A DNA stretch of 64,000 nucleotides from Methylobacterium sp. Leaf91 (GCF_001422815.1 NZ_LMMP01000034.1:9442-73441), one strand, 5' to 3'. Shown: positions 36,971 through 48,109, counted from the stretch's first letter. The notes: generated by a model not told the origin, from the letters alone. Numbers and translations are program-made.

Positions 36971-38908
36971 ATGGACGCGACCTCCGGCACTCCGAGCGAT
37001 TTTCCCGGCCTTCCGGGTCTGCCCGAGCCCGTACCGGCGACCACGCCCTACCGGGTGCTGGCGCGCAAATACCGCCCCCAGAATTTCGACGATCTGATCG
37101 GCCAGGGCGCGATGGTCCGCACATTGGCCAACGCGTTCGCGGCCAATCGCATTCCACAAGCCTGGATGCTGACCGGTGTGCGCGGCGTCGGAAAGACGAC
37201 GACCGCCCGCATCCTAGCCCGTGGCCTGAACTACCTGCGCGACGGGCATCCCGATACCGGTCCCACCATCGCCATGCCGGAGCTCGGCCGCCATTGTCAG
37301 GCGATCATGGAATCACGGCACATGGACGTGCTGGAGATGGATGCCGCCTCGCATACCGGCATCGACGACGTACGCGGCATCATCGACGGCATCCGCTATT
37401 CGCCGGTCTCCGCCCGCTACAAGGTCTACATCGTCGACGAAGTACACATGCTCTCGGAGAAGGCGTTCAACGCCTTTCTGAAGACACTGGAAGAGCCGCC
37501 GCCCCACGCCAAATTCGTCTTCGCCACCACCGAGATCCGCAAGGTGCCGGTGACGATCCTGTCGCGCTGCCAGCGTTTCGACCTTCGTCGGGTCGAGGCC
37601 GACACCATGGTCTCCCATCTGGCCAAGATCTGCGCGGCCGAATCCGTCGAGGCCGAGCCGGAAGCCCTGGCGGCGATCACCCGCGCAGCCGAAGGTTCGG
37701 TGCGTGACGCGCTCTCGCTCCTCGACCAGGCCATCGCCCATGGCGCCGGCCTCGTCACGGGGGCGAGCGTGCGCGATATGCTCGGCCTCGCAGACAGGGG
37801 GCGGATCGTCGACCTGTTCGAGGCGGTGATGCGCGGCGACGTACCGACTTCTTTCGCCGAAATCCGCAGCCAGTACGAAGCGGGCGCGGATCCCGCCGTC
37901 GTCCTGTCGGACTTGGCGAGCTTCACACATCTGGTCACCCGGCTGAAGCTCGTCCCCGATGCGGCGGCGGCCGACCCGACCTTGAGCGCCGACGAGCGCG
38001 GTCGCGGAGGTGAGTTCGCGGCCAAACTGTCCATCCGCGCCCTGTCCCGCGCATGGCAGATCCTGCTGAAGGCGATTCCCGAGGTCCAGACCGCCGCGAG
38101 ACCGCTCGCCGCCGCTGAAATGGCTCTCGTTCGCCTGGCCTATGCCGCCGATCTGCCGACGCCGGACGAGGCCCTACGACAGTTGAAATCGGATGCGTTC
38201 GCCGCAACCCCGATGACATCGACGGGAGCTACACTGCCGAGTGCATCCACGCCGAGCGGAGTGTCGTCTGCGCATGCCGGAGCAGCACACTCGGCCACAT
38301 CGGGCCCGCCGCCGGGGGCTTCGCAGTCATTGGCCGCACAATCGATGGCCTCGCCATCGATCGACTTGCCCCCGCCGCGTCCCGCGCTGACCCTCGCAGC
38401 GAGCGGCGGCGCGCGTGTGAATCTCGTCCCTGCCCCCGCCCCGGAAGCAGCGCCCCGCGAGGCTGGTCCGCGCCTGACCTGTTTCGAGGATATCGTCGCC
38501 CTCGCCGACGAGCGCCGCGACATCGGTCTCAAGATGGCGCTGGAACGGGAAGCGCATCTCGTTCGGTTCGAAGAAGGGCGGATCGAGTTCCGCCTGGCGG
38601 AGGGGGGCCGGCAGAGCCTGCCCAACGATCTTGCCCGTTCGCTGGATGCCTGGACCGGCCGACGCTGGATCGTGGCGCTGTCGAAGGAGGAGGGAGAGCC
38701 CACCCTTGCCTACAAGGCACGCGCCGCGCTGGAATCGCGCCATGAGAACGCGGCAGCGCACCCTCTGGTGAAGGAAGTGCTCGCGCGCTTCCCCGGCGCC
38801 CAGATCATCGACGTGCGGGACAAGGCCCCCCCGGTGGAAGCGGCTGCCAGCACGGACCTCACGCCGGTCGACCCCGAAAGCACCGGAGATCCGGACGATG
38901 AGGCATAG
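36971..38908 (+). CDS. dnaX: DNA polymerase III subunit gamma/tau
   Basis: A 645-residue clamp-loader ATPase. It shows VLARKYRPQNFDDLIGQ, Walker A GVRGVGKTTTARILARGLN, the DEAD-type VYIVDEVHMLSEKAFNAFLKTLEEPPPHAKF, and the sensor ATTEIRKVPVTILSRCQRF. The zinc-binding CxxCxxC loop of E. coli is reduced to one cysteine (ELGRHCQAIMESRHMDVLEMD), as is common in this class. From about residue 410 an Ala/Pro/Ser-rich linker leads to the tau-specific C-terminal domain. ybaB follows 66 bp later. No slippery A-run for a shorter gamma form was noticed. Confidence 0.94.
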   Translation: MDATSGTPSDFPGLPGLPEPVPATTPYRVLARKYRPQNFDDLIGQGAMVRTLANAFAANRIPQAWMLTGVRGVGKTTTARILARGLNYLRDGHPDTGPTIAMPELGRHCQAIMESRHMDVLEMDAASHTGIDDVRGIIDGIRYSPVSARYKVYIVDEVHMLSEKAFNAFLKTLEEPPPHAKFVFATTEIRKVPVTILSRCQRFDLRRVEADTMVSHLAKICAAESVEAEPEALAAITRAAEGSVRDALSLLDQAIAHGAGLVTGASVRDMLGLADRGRIVDLFEAVMRGDVPTSFAEIRSQYEAGADPAVVLSDLASFTHLVTRLKLVPDAAAADPTLSADERGRGGEFAAKLSIRALSRAWQILLKAIPEVQTAARPLAAAEMALVRLAYAADLPTPDEALRQLKSDAFAATPMTSTGATLPSASTPSGVSSAHAGAAHSATSGPPPGASQSLAAQSMASPSIDLPPPRPALTLAASGGARVNLVPAPAPEAAPREAGPRLTCFEDIVALADERRDIGLKMALEREAHLVRFEEGRIEFRLAEGGRQSLPNDLARSLDAWTGRRWIVALSKEEGEPTLAYKARAALESRHENAAAHPLVKEVLARFPGAQIIDVRDKAPPVEAAASTDLTPVDPESTGDPDDEA

Positions 38909-38974
38909 CGCTTCGCCGCTGCCGACCCCAGATGCCGTCCTGTAATCGTCTCACTTCGTTTTGAAAGCTCAGCC

Positions 38975-39295
38975 ATGCGCGACCTCATGGGAATCATGAA
39001 GCAGGCCCAGGCCATGCAGGAGAAGATGGCGACCCTGCAGCGCGAGCTCGATACCGTCGAGGTCAGCGGCGCGTCCGGCGGAGGCGCGGTCGCCGTGACG
39101 ATGACCGCCAAGGGCCTCGTAAAGGGCGTCACCCTCGATCCTGGGCTGATGAACCCCGACGAACGTGAGATCCTGGAAGATCTGATCGTGGCCGCGGTCA
39201 ATGACGCACGCGGGAAAGCCGAGCAGGTGGCGGCCGAACGCATGGGCGAACTGACCAAGGGATTGCCGATCCCGCCGGGGCTGAACCTGTTCTAG
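38975..39295 (+). CDS. ybaB: YbaB/EbfC nucleoid-associated protein
   Basis: A 106-residue dimeric DNA-binding protein, complete and of normal length. The motif LMGIMKQAQAMQEKMATLQRELDTVEVSGASGGGAVAVTMTAKGLVKGVTLDPGLM...ILEDLIVAAVNDARGKAEQ is typical. It follows dnaX, as in most bacteria, and probably shares its transcript. In many genomes recR comes next; here pckA on the opposite strand separates recR from it. Confidence 0.93.
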   Translation: MRDLMGIMKQAQAMQEKMATLQRELDTVEVSGASGGGAVAVTMTAKGLVKGVTLDPGLMNPDEREILEDLIVAAVNDARGKAEQVAAERMGELTKGLPIPPGLNLF

Positions 39296-39323
39296 GTCTT
39301 CAGCCGGTTCTTCGTCGTAGGGG

Positions 39324-39349
39324 CCGATCCCGGCACGAGCCGGGATCGG
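39324..39349. terminator. perfect hairpin between convergent ybaB and pckA
   Basis: CCGATCCCGGC and GCCGGGATCGG form a perfect 11-bp stem around ACGA, 28 bp after ybaB and 13 bp after pckA ends on the other strand. No strong T-run flanks it. It may end both convergent transcripts or act through RNA stability. Confidence 0.55.
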
Positions 39350-39362
39350 ATGATGATCTGTC

Positions 39363-40979
<1,617 letters not shown>

Positions 40980-41315
40980 GTCCGCTACTCCTCGAACACC
41001 TGATCGCTTTGAGGTCTGGCTTGGCCGGAATCTCCCATTCGTCTTCCGGACGGTCCGATGGAGCGTCCACGCGGTCGTTCAGGTCCGCCGCGCACAGGTT
41101 CACCACTCGATCGAATAGACCTGCTTATTCTCCGGCAGCCACCGGTCAATTGAGACGGCAACGGTTTAAAAGACGAACGAACGGATCTGTCAGAGAAACA
41201 AAGGGGTATCCGGAGCGGCGTCGGAACGCATGCGGCGGCGGCGATTCCCGACTACAAGACGACGAGATCCGACCCCATTTATCGAACACGGCCGCGGCCG
41301 TCTGACGGAACACGT
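40980..41315. other. divergent promoter region of pckA and recR
   Basis: No gene is supported in these 336 bp. A 14-bp perfect palindrome ACGGCCGCGGCCGT lies at 41288-41301, just ahead of recR; in GC-rich DNA this may be chance. The middle (about 41130-41180) is AT-richer and may hold the promoters. Confidence 0.45.
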
Positions 41316-41921
41316 ATGGCCCAAGCCGTTGCCGGCCCCGAAATCGAACGTCTGATCCAGCTCCTCGCGCGAATGCCGGGGCTCGGCCCGCGCTCGGCCC
41401 GGCGCGCGGCGCTGCATCTCATCAAAAAACGTGAAGCTCTGCTCGCTCCGCTGGCGGAGGCGATGCAGGTGGCCTCCGAGCGCATCGTCGTGTGCCAGGA
41501 ATGTGGCAACGTCGATACAAGCGACCCATGCACCATCTGCCGGGACGCGTCGCGCGATCCCTCCATCCTGGTGGTGGTCGAGGATGTCTCCGACCTCTGG
41601 GCCTTGGAGCGGTCGGGCGCGGTGACGGCGCGCTATCACGTCCTCGGTGGCGTGCTCTCCGCCCTCGATGGTGTCCGGCCGGAACATCTCAACCTCGCGA
41701 GCCTCGTGGACCGGGCCGGCAATGGCGATGTCCGGGAGATCATCCTGGCTCTGAACGCCACGGTCGATGGTCAGACCACCGCGCATTACGTCACCGAATC
41801 CCTGGCGCATCACGGGCTGAAAGTGACCCGCCTCGCCCATGGCGTGCCGGTGGGGGGAGAGCTCGATTATCTCGACGAGGGGACACTCTCGGCGGCCATC
41901 CGAAGCCGGACGGCGTTCTGA
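41316..41921 (+). CDS. recR: recombination mediator protein RecR
   Basis: A 201-residue protein that works with RecF and RecO in gap repair. An N-terminal helix-hairpin-helix is seen ([19 protein letters not shown]), then a C4 zinc finger [16 protein letters not shown], a Toprim domain ([41 protein letters not shown]) and the C-terminal THYVTESL-type segment ([38 protein letters not shown]). Length matches the family. It stands apart from ybaB, with pckA between. Confidence 0.94.
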   Translation: MAQAVAGPEIERLIQLLARMPGLGPRSARRAALHLIKKREALLAPLAEAMQVASERIVVCQECGNVDTSDPCTICRDASRDPSILVVVEDVSDLWALERSGAVTARYHVLGGVLSALDGVRPEHLNLASLVDRAGNGDVREIILALNATVDGQTTAHYVTESLAHHGLKVTRLAHGVPVGGELDYLDEGTLSAAIRSRTAF

Positions 41922-42041
41922 GCCGCATCGTTACCCCGGCCGATTTGACCGGCCATCCGCCAAACCTTATCTGCGGGTCCGGCACGGCGGACCCGGGAGA
42001 CAGGGAGCCGGGCCCTTTTCATCGACAGATCCGGCCGCGCC

Positions 42042-42560
42042 ATGACAATCCGCCCCCTCGTCATCCTGCCAGACGCCCGCCTGCGTCAGGTGTCGACCCC
42101 CGTCGGTACCATCGACTACGAGATCCGCACCCTAGCCGCTGACATGCTGGAGACGATGTACGATGCCCCGGGCGTCGGCCTCGCCGCCATCCAGGTCGGC
42201 GTGACCAAGCGTGTAGTCACGATCGACACGTCGAAGGACGAGAACGCGCGGCAGCCGCAGGTCTTCATCGACCCCGAGATCGTCTGGGCTTCGGAGGAGA
42301 AGCGCGTCTATGACGAGGGCTGCCTGTCGATCCCCGAATATTACGGCGAGGTCGAGCGGCCCGACCGGGTGCGCGTACGCTTTCGCGACCTTTCCGGTGA
42401 AACCCGCGAGATCGAGGCGGACGGGCTTCTTTCCACCTGCATCCAGCACGAGATCGATCACCTCGACGGCGTACTCTTCATCGATCACCTGTCGAAGCTG
42501 AAGCGCGACCGCGTCATTAAGAAATTCGTCAAGGCGGCCAAGCGCGGCGAGGACGTCTGA
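42042..42560 (+). CDS. def: peptide deformylase
   Basis: A 172-residue metalloenzyme that removes the formyl group from new proteins. All three motifs are present: [24 protein letters not shown] with the metal-binding cysteine, and [14 protein letters not shown] with the two histidines. def, fmt and truA follow each other with gaps of 26 and 25 bp and probably form one operon coupling formylation, deformylation and tRNA modification. Confidence 0.95.
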   Translation: MTIRPLVILPDARLRQVSTPVGTIDYEIRTLAADMLETMYDAPGVGLAAIQVGVTKRVVTIDTSKDENARQPQVFIDPEIVWASEEKRVYDEGCLSIPEYYGEVERPDRVRVRFRDLSGETREIEADGLLSTCIQHEIDHLDGVLFIDHLSKLKRDRVIKKFVKAAKRGEDV

Positions 42561-42586
42561 TCCCATCCTTCAACAGAGAGCGCGCG

Positions 42587-43516
42587 ATGAAGCTCGTCTT
42601 CATGGGGACGCCCGATTTCGCCGTGGCGACCCTGGCGCGCCTGGCGGAAGACGGTCACGACATCGCCGCGGTCTATACCCGCGCCCCGGCGCGGTCCGGG
42701 CGCGGCATGGCGTTGCGTCCGTCCCCCGTCCATGCGCTGGCGGACAGGCTCGGCCTGCCGGTTCATACCCCCACGACGCTGAAGACGCCGGATGCGGTCA
42801 CGCTGTTCCGATCGCACGGATGCGATGTCGCCGTGGTGGTCGCCTACGGGATGCTGCTGCCGCAGGCGATCCTCGACGTGCCGCGCCACGGGTGCCTGAA
42901 CCTCCACGCCTCCCTGCTGCCCCGTTGGCGCGGGGCGGCACCGATCCAACGCGCGGTCATGGCAGGGGATACGGAGAGCGGTGTCGGCATCATGCGCATG
43001 GAGGCGGGCCTCGATACTGGCCCCGTGGCCCTGGATGAACGGGTCGCCATCACCCCCGGCATGAGTGCGGGAGACCTTCACGATACGTTGATGCCCGTTG
43101 GCGCGGCGCTCATGAGCCGGGCCCTCGGCCAGCTTGAACACGAGCCCCTCCCCCTCACGCCCCAATCCGAGGAGGGTCTCGTCTACGCGCACAAGATCAC
43201 CAATGACGAGGCGCGCATCGACTGGTCCAAGCCGGCGGGTGAGGTGGCGAACCATATCAACGGGCTGTCGCCCTTCCCCGGAGCCTTCTTCGAGGCCGAT
43301 CTCGGCAAGGGGCCGGAACGGGTGAAGGTGCTGCGCGCCCTGCCAAAGGAGGGACAGGGAACGCCCGGCACTCTGCTCGATGCGGCCGGAACCATCGCCT
43401 GCGGCGAGGGCGCCGTGCAGCTCACAGAGTTGCGCCGGGCCGGCAAGGGCGGCATCGTCACGGGTGCGGAATTCGTGCGCGGTGCGCATCTCGCGCCGGG
43501 AACGCGCTTCCCGTGA
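42587..43516 (+). CDS. fmt: methionyl-tRNA formyltransferase
   Basis: A 309-residue enzyme that formylates initiator Met-tRNA using 10-formyl-tetrahydrofolate. It starts MKLVFMGTPDFAVATLARL. The active-site segment is HGCLNLHASLLPRWRGAAPIQRAVMAGD with the conserved Asn and His, near residues 105-130. A C-terminal OB-like domain follows (INGLSPFPGAFF...). ATG 42587 follows AGAGAG. It is second in the def-fmt-truA run. Confidence 0.95.
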   Translation: MKLVFMGTPDFAVATLARLAEDGHDIAAVYTRAPARSGRGMALRPSPVHALADRLGLPVHTPTTLKTPDAVTLFRSHGCDVAVVVAYGMLLPQAILDVPRHGCLNLHASLLPRWRGAAPIQRAVMAGDTESGVGIMRMEAGLDTGPVALDERVAITPGMSAGDLHDTLMPVGAALMSRALGQLEHEPLPLTPQSEEGLVYAHKITNDEARIDWSKPAGEVANHINGLSPFPGAFFEADLGKGPERVKVLRALPKEGQGTPGTLLDAAGTIACGEGAVQLTELRRAGKGGIVTGAEFVRGAHLAPGTRFP

Positions 43517-43541
43517 ACTCAGAGACCGGGGGCCGTCGCTG

Positions 43542-44309
43542 ATGCCCCGCTACAAACTCGTGATCGAGTATGACGGCGCTCCGTTCTGCGGATGGCAGCG
43601 GCAGGCCGAAGACATCACCGTCCAGGGCGCCATCGAGGACGCCGTCAAACGCTTCACAGGGGAGGACCTGCGCCTGACCTGCGCCGGTCGGACGGATGCC
43701 GGCGTCCACGCCATCCATCAGGTGGCCCATCTGGACCTCATCAAGGACTGGCGCACGGATACGGTGCGCGACGCCCTGAACGCCCATCTCCGCCCGCTAC
43801 CGGTCGCCATCGTCAGCGCCGAGCGGGTCGGGCCCGGTTTCGATGCACGCCACTCCGCCATTCGACGGCATTACCGCTACCGCATCTTCAACCGGCGCAG
43901 CCCGCCTGCCCTGACACGCGACCATGTCTGGCACGTGCCATGGCCGCTCGATGCCGAGGTGATGCACAGAGCCGCGCAAGGTCTCCTCGGTCGGCACGAC
44001 TTCACCGCCTTTCGCGCCGCCGAGTGTCAGGCGAACAGCCCGATCCGTACCCTCGAACAGCTCGACGTGGCCACGGTGACGATGGGCCTGTTCGAGGAGA
44101 TCGTGATCTCGACCTCGGCACGCTCGTTCCTGCACCATCAGGTCCGCGCCATGGTCGGAACGCTGATGATGGCCGGCTGCGGACGATTCGGCATCGCCGA
44201 GGTCGCCGACATCCTGGCGAGCCGCGACCGCGCCCGCTGCGGCCCGATGGCGCCCGCCAAGGGACTGACCTTCGTGGGGGTGGATTATCCCCAGATGAAT
44301 TGCAACTGA
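43542..44309 (+). CDS. truA: tRNA pseudouridine38-40 synthase
   Basis: A 255-residue enzyme that isomerises uridines 38-40 in tRNA anticodon arms. It begins MPRYKLVIEYDGAPFCGWQRQ. The catalytic aspartate is in CAGRTDAGVHAIHQVAHLD, near residue 52. The C-terminal part contains FLHHQVRAMVGTLMMAG. ATG 43542 is 25 bp past the fmt stop; the longer frame from 43380 overlaps fmt and is rejected. The AT-rich patch begins just after its stop. Confidence 0.94.
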   Translation: MPRYKLVIEYDGAPFCGWQRQAEDITVQGAIEDAVKRFTGEDLRLTCAGRTDAGVHAIHQVAHLDLIKDWRTDTVRDALNAHLRPLPVAIVSAERVGPGFDARHSAIRRHYRYRIFNRRSPPALTRDHVWHVPWPLDAEVMHRAAQGLLGRHDFTAFRAAECQANSPIRTLEQLDVATVTMGLFEEIVISTSARSFLHHQVRAMVGTLMMAGCGRFGIAEVADILASRDRARCGPMAPAKGLTFVGVDYPQMNCN

Positions 44310-44418
44310 TGGACGTTTAAAAAATAATCAGCCCTGGAACTCCATAACTCAAGATTGCAAGTTCGGAGAATTCGCGCTTTCTTCAAGCACGAATTTTTTG
44401 TGACGTGGGGTTTTAAAA

Positions 44419-45705
44419 ATGGAATTTTCTCTAGCTGTTTTAACAATCTCCCTTTTGGTCAGCATACTACCGCCATTGATATTCTTCATCATTCGCGAGT
44501 CGGTGAAAGGGCAAAGACAAGGAATAATAAATGATCTATCATCTGTATTTGATAGTCAGCGCGTAGGGGATATGTTTATTCCTTCATTTGAATTTGTAAA
44601 ATATAAGTATTTTATTGAAAGAAAGCCCCACAGAAACGAACAACAAGATAATTTTTGAGATTCATCAAGCAAAGATTATAGCATCTTTGCTTGGATCGTT
44701 AGCGCAATACCATTGATATTAGTATTGTTTTCCGCGTCATTATTAATCTCCGGTCAGCTTATTCACACTATATCGCAGGCGAACATATTAACGTGCCTGA
44801 TAAATGCTCAATGTGACGCAATTCAACTGACTCAAGATCAGAGAGCTTCTAAGTGGATATTAGTCTTTATAGCTGCCTTTGCAGGCGGATACGTATTTTT
44901 AATCAGAAGTTTTTTTAGGGCGATCAACAATTTTGATCTTAGCCCGGCCTCTTTTGTCGGAGCGGCGAATAATCTCATTGTGGGCACGACCGTTGCCCTG
45001 TTGTCTAATGAGGCTTTATTCAAGCCGTTATCTTCAATTAATCTGGGATCTGCTGAAAATATCAATCTCAATCCGTTCCCCTACCTAGGTCTCGCTGCAG
45101 CATTCGCAATTGGATATTTCCCAGAGGTAGCCATTCGCTCATTGATTACAAAAAGTAAATTTCGAGGCTATAAGAAAGAAAATAAAAGCTTTTATGAAAT
45201 GTATACCACTACTCCTGTAGAAATAATCGACGGAATTGATACAGAAATTAGAGATCGACTGGCAGATTACCACATTAAATCAGTTCAAAACTTAGCAGCA
45301 GCCAATCCATTGATGCTTTTCGTCGAGACGCCCTACGGCGTCTATCAGATTATGGATTGGGTCGCTCAGGCACAGCTATGCTGCTCGACGGGACCATCCT
45401 CCCTCGTAAGACTCTGGGGGCTGGGTATTAGAACCATATTCGATCTCGAACGCGTAATATTTGACCAAGATGTTCGAGAGGAAGGTTTGATTGAACAAGT
45501 TGGAAGAGTTTTGCTTGCTAATCATATTCTTGCAAACCCCTCGGACGACAGCGTAGCCAAGACAATTATCTCACACGAAACATGCGTTGCAAATATTAAA
45601 TTACGCCTCAACGACCCTCATATTCATAGACTTCGCCAAATATATATTATGGTTGGCAATACTATCGGCGAAAATAATAGACGTTTCCCGGATAGATATC
45701 GGTAG
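44419..45705 (+). pseudogene. AT-rich membrane-protein gene interrupted by an in-frame TGA
   Basis: A frame of 428 sense codons runs from ATG 44419 (GGGG before it) to TAG 45703-45705, broken only by TGA at 44656-44658. The 18 codons between the TGA and the second open frame are sense codons in the same frame. The first part (79 residues) has one membrane helix. After the TGA come about four more helices (IFAWIVSAIPLILVLFSA, WILVFIAAFAGGYVFLI, NNLIVGTTVALLS, YLGLAAAFAIGYFPEVAI). A cytoplasmic tail follows with IDGIDTEIRDRLADYHIKSVQNLAAANP...VYQIMDWVAQAQL, which resembles a helix-hairpin-helix repeat. Base and codon use are far more AT-rich than the neighbours, suggesting recent transfer. It may be a pseudogene, a readthrough gene, or two genes with the second starting at TTG 44713. 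Function unknown. Confidence 0.7.
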
Positions 45706-45710
45706 ATTCA

Positions 45711-46916
45711 CTAACTAGCGAAGTAAGCCGACAGCACCCGCCCATAGATCGCGGTCAGCCGATCCAGATCGGCGATAGCCACGCATTCGTCGGTCTGGTG
45801 CATGGTCTCACCCACGAGGCCGAACTCGATGACCGGACAGGCATCCTTGATGAAACGGGCATCCGACGTGCCCCCGGTGGTGGACAGGACCGGGCGCAGC
45901 CCGGTCTCGGTCTCGATCGCCTCGACCACGAGGTCCGTGAACGCGTCCGGCGCGGTGAGGAAGGCCGGGGAGTTCGAGGGCTGAAGGTCCAGGGTGAACC
46001 GGACGGTGTTGCCGGCGGCCGCCTCCAGCCGCCGTTGGATCTCGGCACCCAGGGTTTCCGCCGTCCAACCCTCGTTGAAGCGAATGTTGAACGTCGCGCG
46101 GGCATCGGCCGGGATGACGTTGGTGGCCGGATTGCCGACATCGATGGTGGTGAATTCGAGGTTCGACGCATCGAAATGCGCGGTGCCGCCGTCGAGGGGC
46201 TCGGCGAGAAGGGCAGAGGCGAGGCGCAGCAGGCCGGGGATGGGGTTCTCGGCCTTGTGGGGGTAGGCCACGTGGCCCTGGCGGCCATGGACGACGAGCT
46301 TGCCGGTGAGAGACCCGCGCCGACCGATCTTGATCATCTCGCCGAGGCGCTCCGGGTTGGTGGGCTCACCCAGAAGGCAATGGTCGAATCGCTCGCCCCG
46401 CCCCTTCGCCCATTCCAGGAGCTTCACCGTGCCGTTGATGGCTGGCCCCTCCTCGTCGCCGGTGATGAGGAACCCGATGGAGCCGTTGAACGCCCCTCCC
46501 CGCCCGGCGACGAAAGCGAGCGCTGCAGAGAGCATGCAGGCGATGCCGCCCTTCATGTCGACCGCGCCGCGGCCGTAGAGCATGCCGTCCGCTACCGCGC
46601 CGTCGAACGGCCCGTGCCGCCACGCTTCGACGGAGCCTGGCGGGACGACGTCGGTATGGCCCGCGAAAAGGAGATAGGGACTGCCTGTCCCGATCCGCGC
46701 GTAGAGATTGTCGATATCGGGCGTTCCCGGCTCCGAGAAGCGCGGGCGATCGACGGTGAAACCTGCCTCCTCCAGGACGCCACCGAGCCATTGCAGGGCA
46801 CCGCCCTCCTCCGGCGTCACTGACGGACAGCGGATGAGGGCCTGGGCGAGGGCCAGCGGCGAGTGATCGGCGATAACGGGAGAGGACACGGGCATCGTCT
46901 CGTCGAGATGGGACAT
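45711..46916 (-). CDS. dapE: succinyl-diaminopimelate desuccinylase
   Basis: A zinc M20-family hydrolase in the lysine/diaminopimelate pathway. The metal ligands and catalytic residues lie in [49 protein letters not shown] and [15 protein letters not shown]. It has the dimerisation domain between about 180 and 295. The start is uncertain: ATG 46916 gives 401 residues, ATG 46895 gives 394, and an upstream extension to 46991 is unlikely. E. coli DapE is 375 residues. It runs toward the AT-rich patch and is divergent from the MoeB-like gene. Confidence 0.93.
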   Translation of the reverse strand: MSHLDETMPVSSPVIADHSPLALAQALIRCPSVTPEEGGALQWLGGVLEEAGFTVDRPRFSEPGTPDIDNLYARIGTGSPYLLFAGHTDVVPPGSVEAWRHGPFDGAVADGMLYGRGAVDMKGGIACMLSAALAFVAGRGGAFNGSIGFLITGDEEGPAINGTVKLLEWAKGRGERFDHCLLGEPTNPERLGEMIKIGRRGSLTGKLVVHGRQGHVAYPHKAENPIPGLLRLASALLAEPLDGGTAHFDASNLEFTTIDVGNPATNVIPADARATFNIRFNEGWTAETLGAEIQRRLEAAAGNTVRFTLDLQPSNSPAFLTAPDAFTDLVVEAIETETGLRPVLSTTGGTSDARFIKDACPVIEFGLVGETMHQTDECVAIADLDRLTAIYGRVLSAYFAS

Positions 46917-47007
46917 TCTACCGTCGCGCATAAGCGGCACGGCATCGGGACGCAAATACCGTCCCGATGCCCTTTCGGCGCTTCGCCGCAAGGGCTATTT
47001 CACCGGG

Positions 47008-47784
47008 ATGGCCTTCTCCAGCGACGAAGTCGAACGCTACGCCCGCCACCTCGTCCTGCGTGAGGTCGGAGGACCGGGACAAGCGCGTTTGCAGGCGGCG
47101 CGGGTGCTCGTCATCGGCGCCGGCGGGCTTGGCGCTCCACTGATCCAGTATCTGGCAGCGGCCGGCATCGGTACGATCGGCATCGTCGACGACGACACGG
47201 TCTCGCTCTCGAATCTGCAGCGGCAGGTGATCCACGGCACGCCCGATATCGGCCGTCCGAAGATCGACAGCGCCGCCGATGCCGTGGCACGTCTCAACCC
47301 GCATGTGCGGATCGAACCGCATCTCATGCGGATCGACGTCGACAATGCCGTCGCGTTGATCGGCCGATACGATATCGTCGCCGATGGGTCGGACAATTTT
47401 GCGACCCGCTATGCCGTCTCCGATGCCTGTTTCCACGCCAAGCGTCCGCTCGTCACGGCCGCTCTCGGGCAATTCGACGGCACACTGACGACGATCCGGG
47501 CCCATGAGACCGGACCGGACGGCCGCCCGAATCCGACCTATCGCTGCCTGTTCCCGAACCCGCCTCCCCCTGGCAGCGTGCCCGCCTGCGCCGAGGCCGG
47601 TGTGCTCGGTGCTCTGGCCGGGGTAATGGGATCTCTGATGGCGATGGAAGTGATCCGCGCGGTAGCGGATTTCGGCGAGCCGCTGGTGGGACGGCTGCTC
47701 ATGGTCGATGCCCGATCCATGCGGTTCGAGACGCTCGGCTATGGTTGGGACGAAGGAAATTCGTTGAACGGATCGGCGGTTTAA
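47008..47784 (+). CDS. moeB: MoeB/ThiF-family sulfur-carrier adenylyltransferase
   Basis: A 258-residue E1-like enzyme that adenylates the C-terminus of a ThiS/MoaD-type sulfur carrier. The start MAFSSDEVERYARHLVLREVGGPGQARLQAARVLVIGAGGLGAPLIQYLAAAGIG, then DDDTVSLSNLQRQVIH and ADGSDNFATRYAVSDACF, are typical. The zinc cysteines of classical MoeB are only partly visible (YRCLFPNPPPPGSVPACAEAGV gives a first pair; no second CxxC). It is near the molybdoenzyme fdh cluster and may serve molybdopterin synthesis, but thiamine or cysteine pathways cannot be excluded. Confidence 0.85.
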   Translation: MAFSSDEVERYARHLVLREVGGPGQARLQAARVLVIGAGGLGAPLIQYLAAAGIGTIGIVDDDTVSLSNLQRQVIHGTPDIGRPKIDSAADAVARLNPHVRIEPHLMRIDVDNAVALIGRYDIVADGSDNFATRYAVSDACFHAKRPLVTAALGQFDGTLTTIRAHETGPDGRPNPTYRCLFPNPPPPGSVPACAEAGVLGALAGVMGSLMAMEVIRAVADFGEPLVGRLLMVDARSMRFETLGYGWDEGNSLNGSAV

Positions 47785-47888
47785 GGACCGGAAAGTCGCT
47801 TTCGCGGCCCGATGTCCACTGAATACGGTACCGCGCATCCGGCGAGCGGTGGCTGCTTTCGTGTCCCTGAACCCACGTTGTGCGCATT

Positions 47889-47919
47889 CCTCTAGAATCC
47901 GGAATTCAGGATCTAGAGG
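47889..47919. terminator. hairpin at the 3' end of the small gene upstream of fdhC's end
   Basis: CCTCTAG(A)ATCC and GGATCTAGAGG pair over 11 bp with one bulged A around GGAATTCA. The structure overlaps the stop region of the 67-residue minus-strand gene (stop at 47906-47908). No T-run follows, so it may protect the 3' end of the fdh transcript. Confidence 0.4.
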
Positions 47920-48109
47920 GCTTCTCCGGATCGGGCGTGACGCCGTTCCAATGCGGCCCGACGAGATTGCTGTGCCCCGCCGGGTCGGAAACCCGCGTGC
48001 CGGAGGTCGTGAAAGCCTGGTAGGCGAAGCGCTGCTGCTGGTTGAGAAGCATAGCGGCCAGCGTGCCGAGGGCGACGGCAACGACGAGGGCGATGATGAA
48101 AGCTTTCAT
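47906..48109 (-). CDS. 67-residue single-helix membrane protein
   Basis: A small protein with an N-terminal hydrophobic helix (KAFIIALVVAVALGTLAAMLLNQ) and a polar outer part (QQRFAYQAFTTSGTRVSDPAGHSNLVGPHWNG). It begins 63 bp after fdhC ends, on the same strand, so it may be the last gene of the fdh transcript. Its size and topology would suit a small subunit or assembly factor, but no family is recognised. Confidence 0.6.
   Translation of the reverse strand: MKAFIIALVVAVALGTLAAMLLNQQQRFAYQAFTTSGTRVSDPAGHSNLVGPHWNGVTPDPEKPSRS

Noticed and set aside
44656..44658. TGA as a selenocysteine codon
   Set aside because: No selenocysteine-insertion hairpin was seen after it, the residue context is not that of a selenoprotein, and the formate dehydrogenase in this window uses cysteine.
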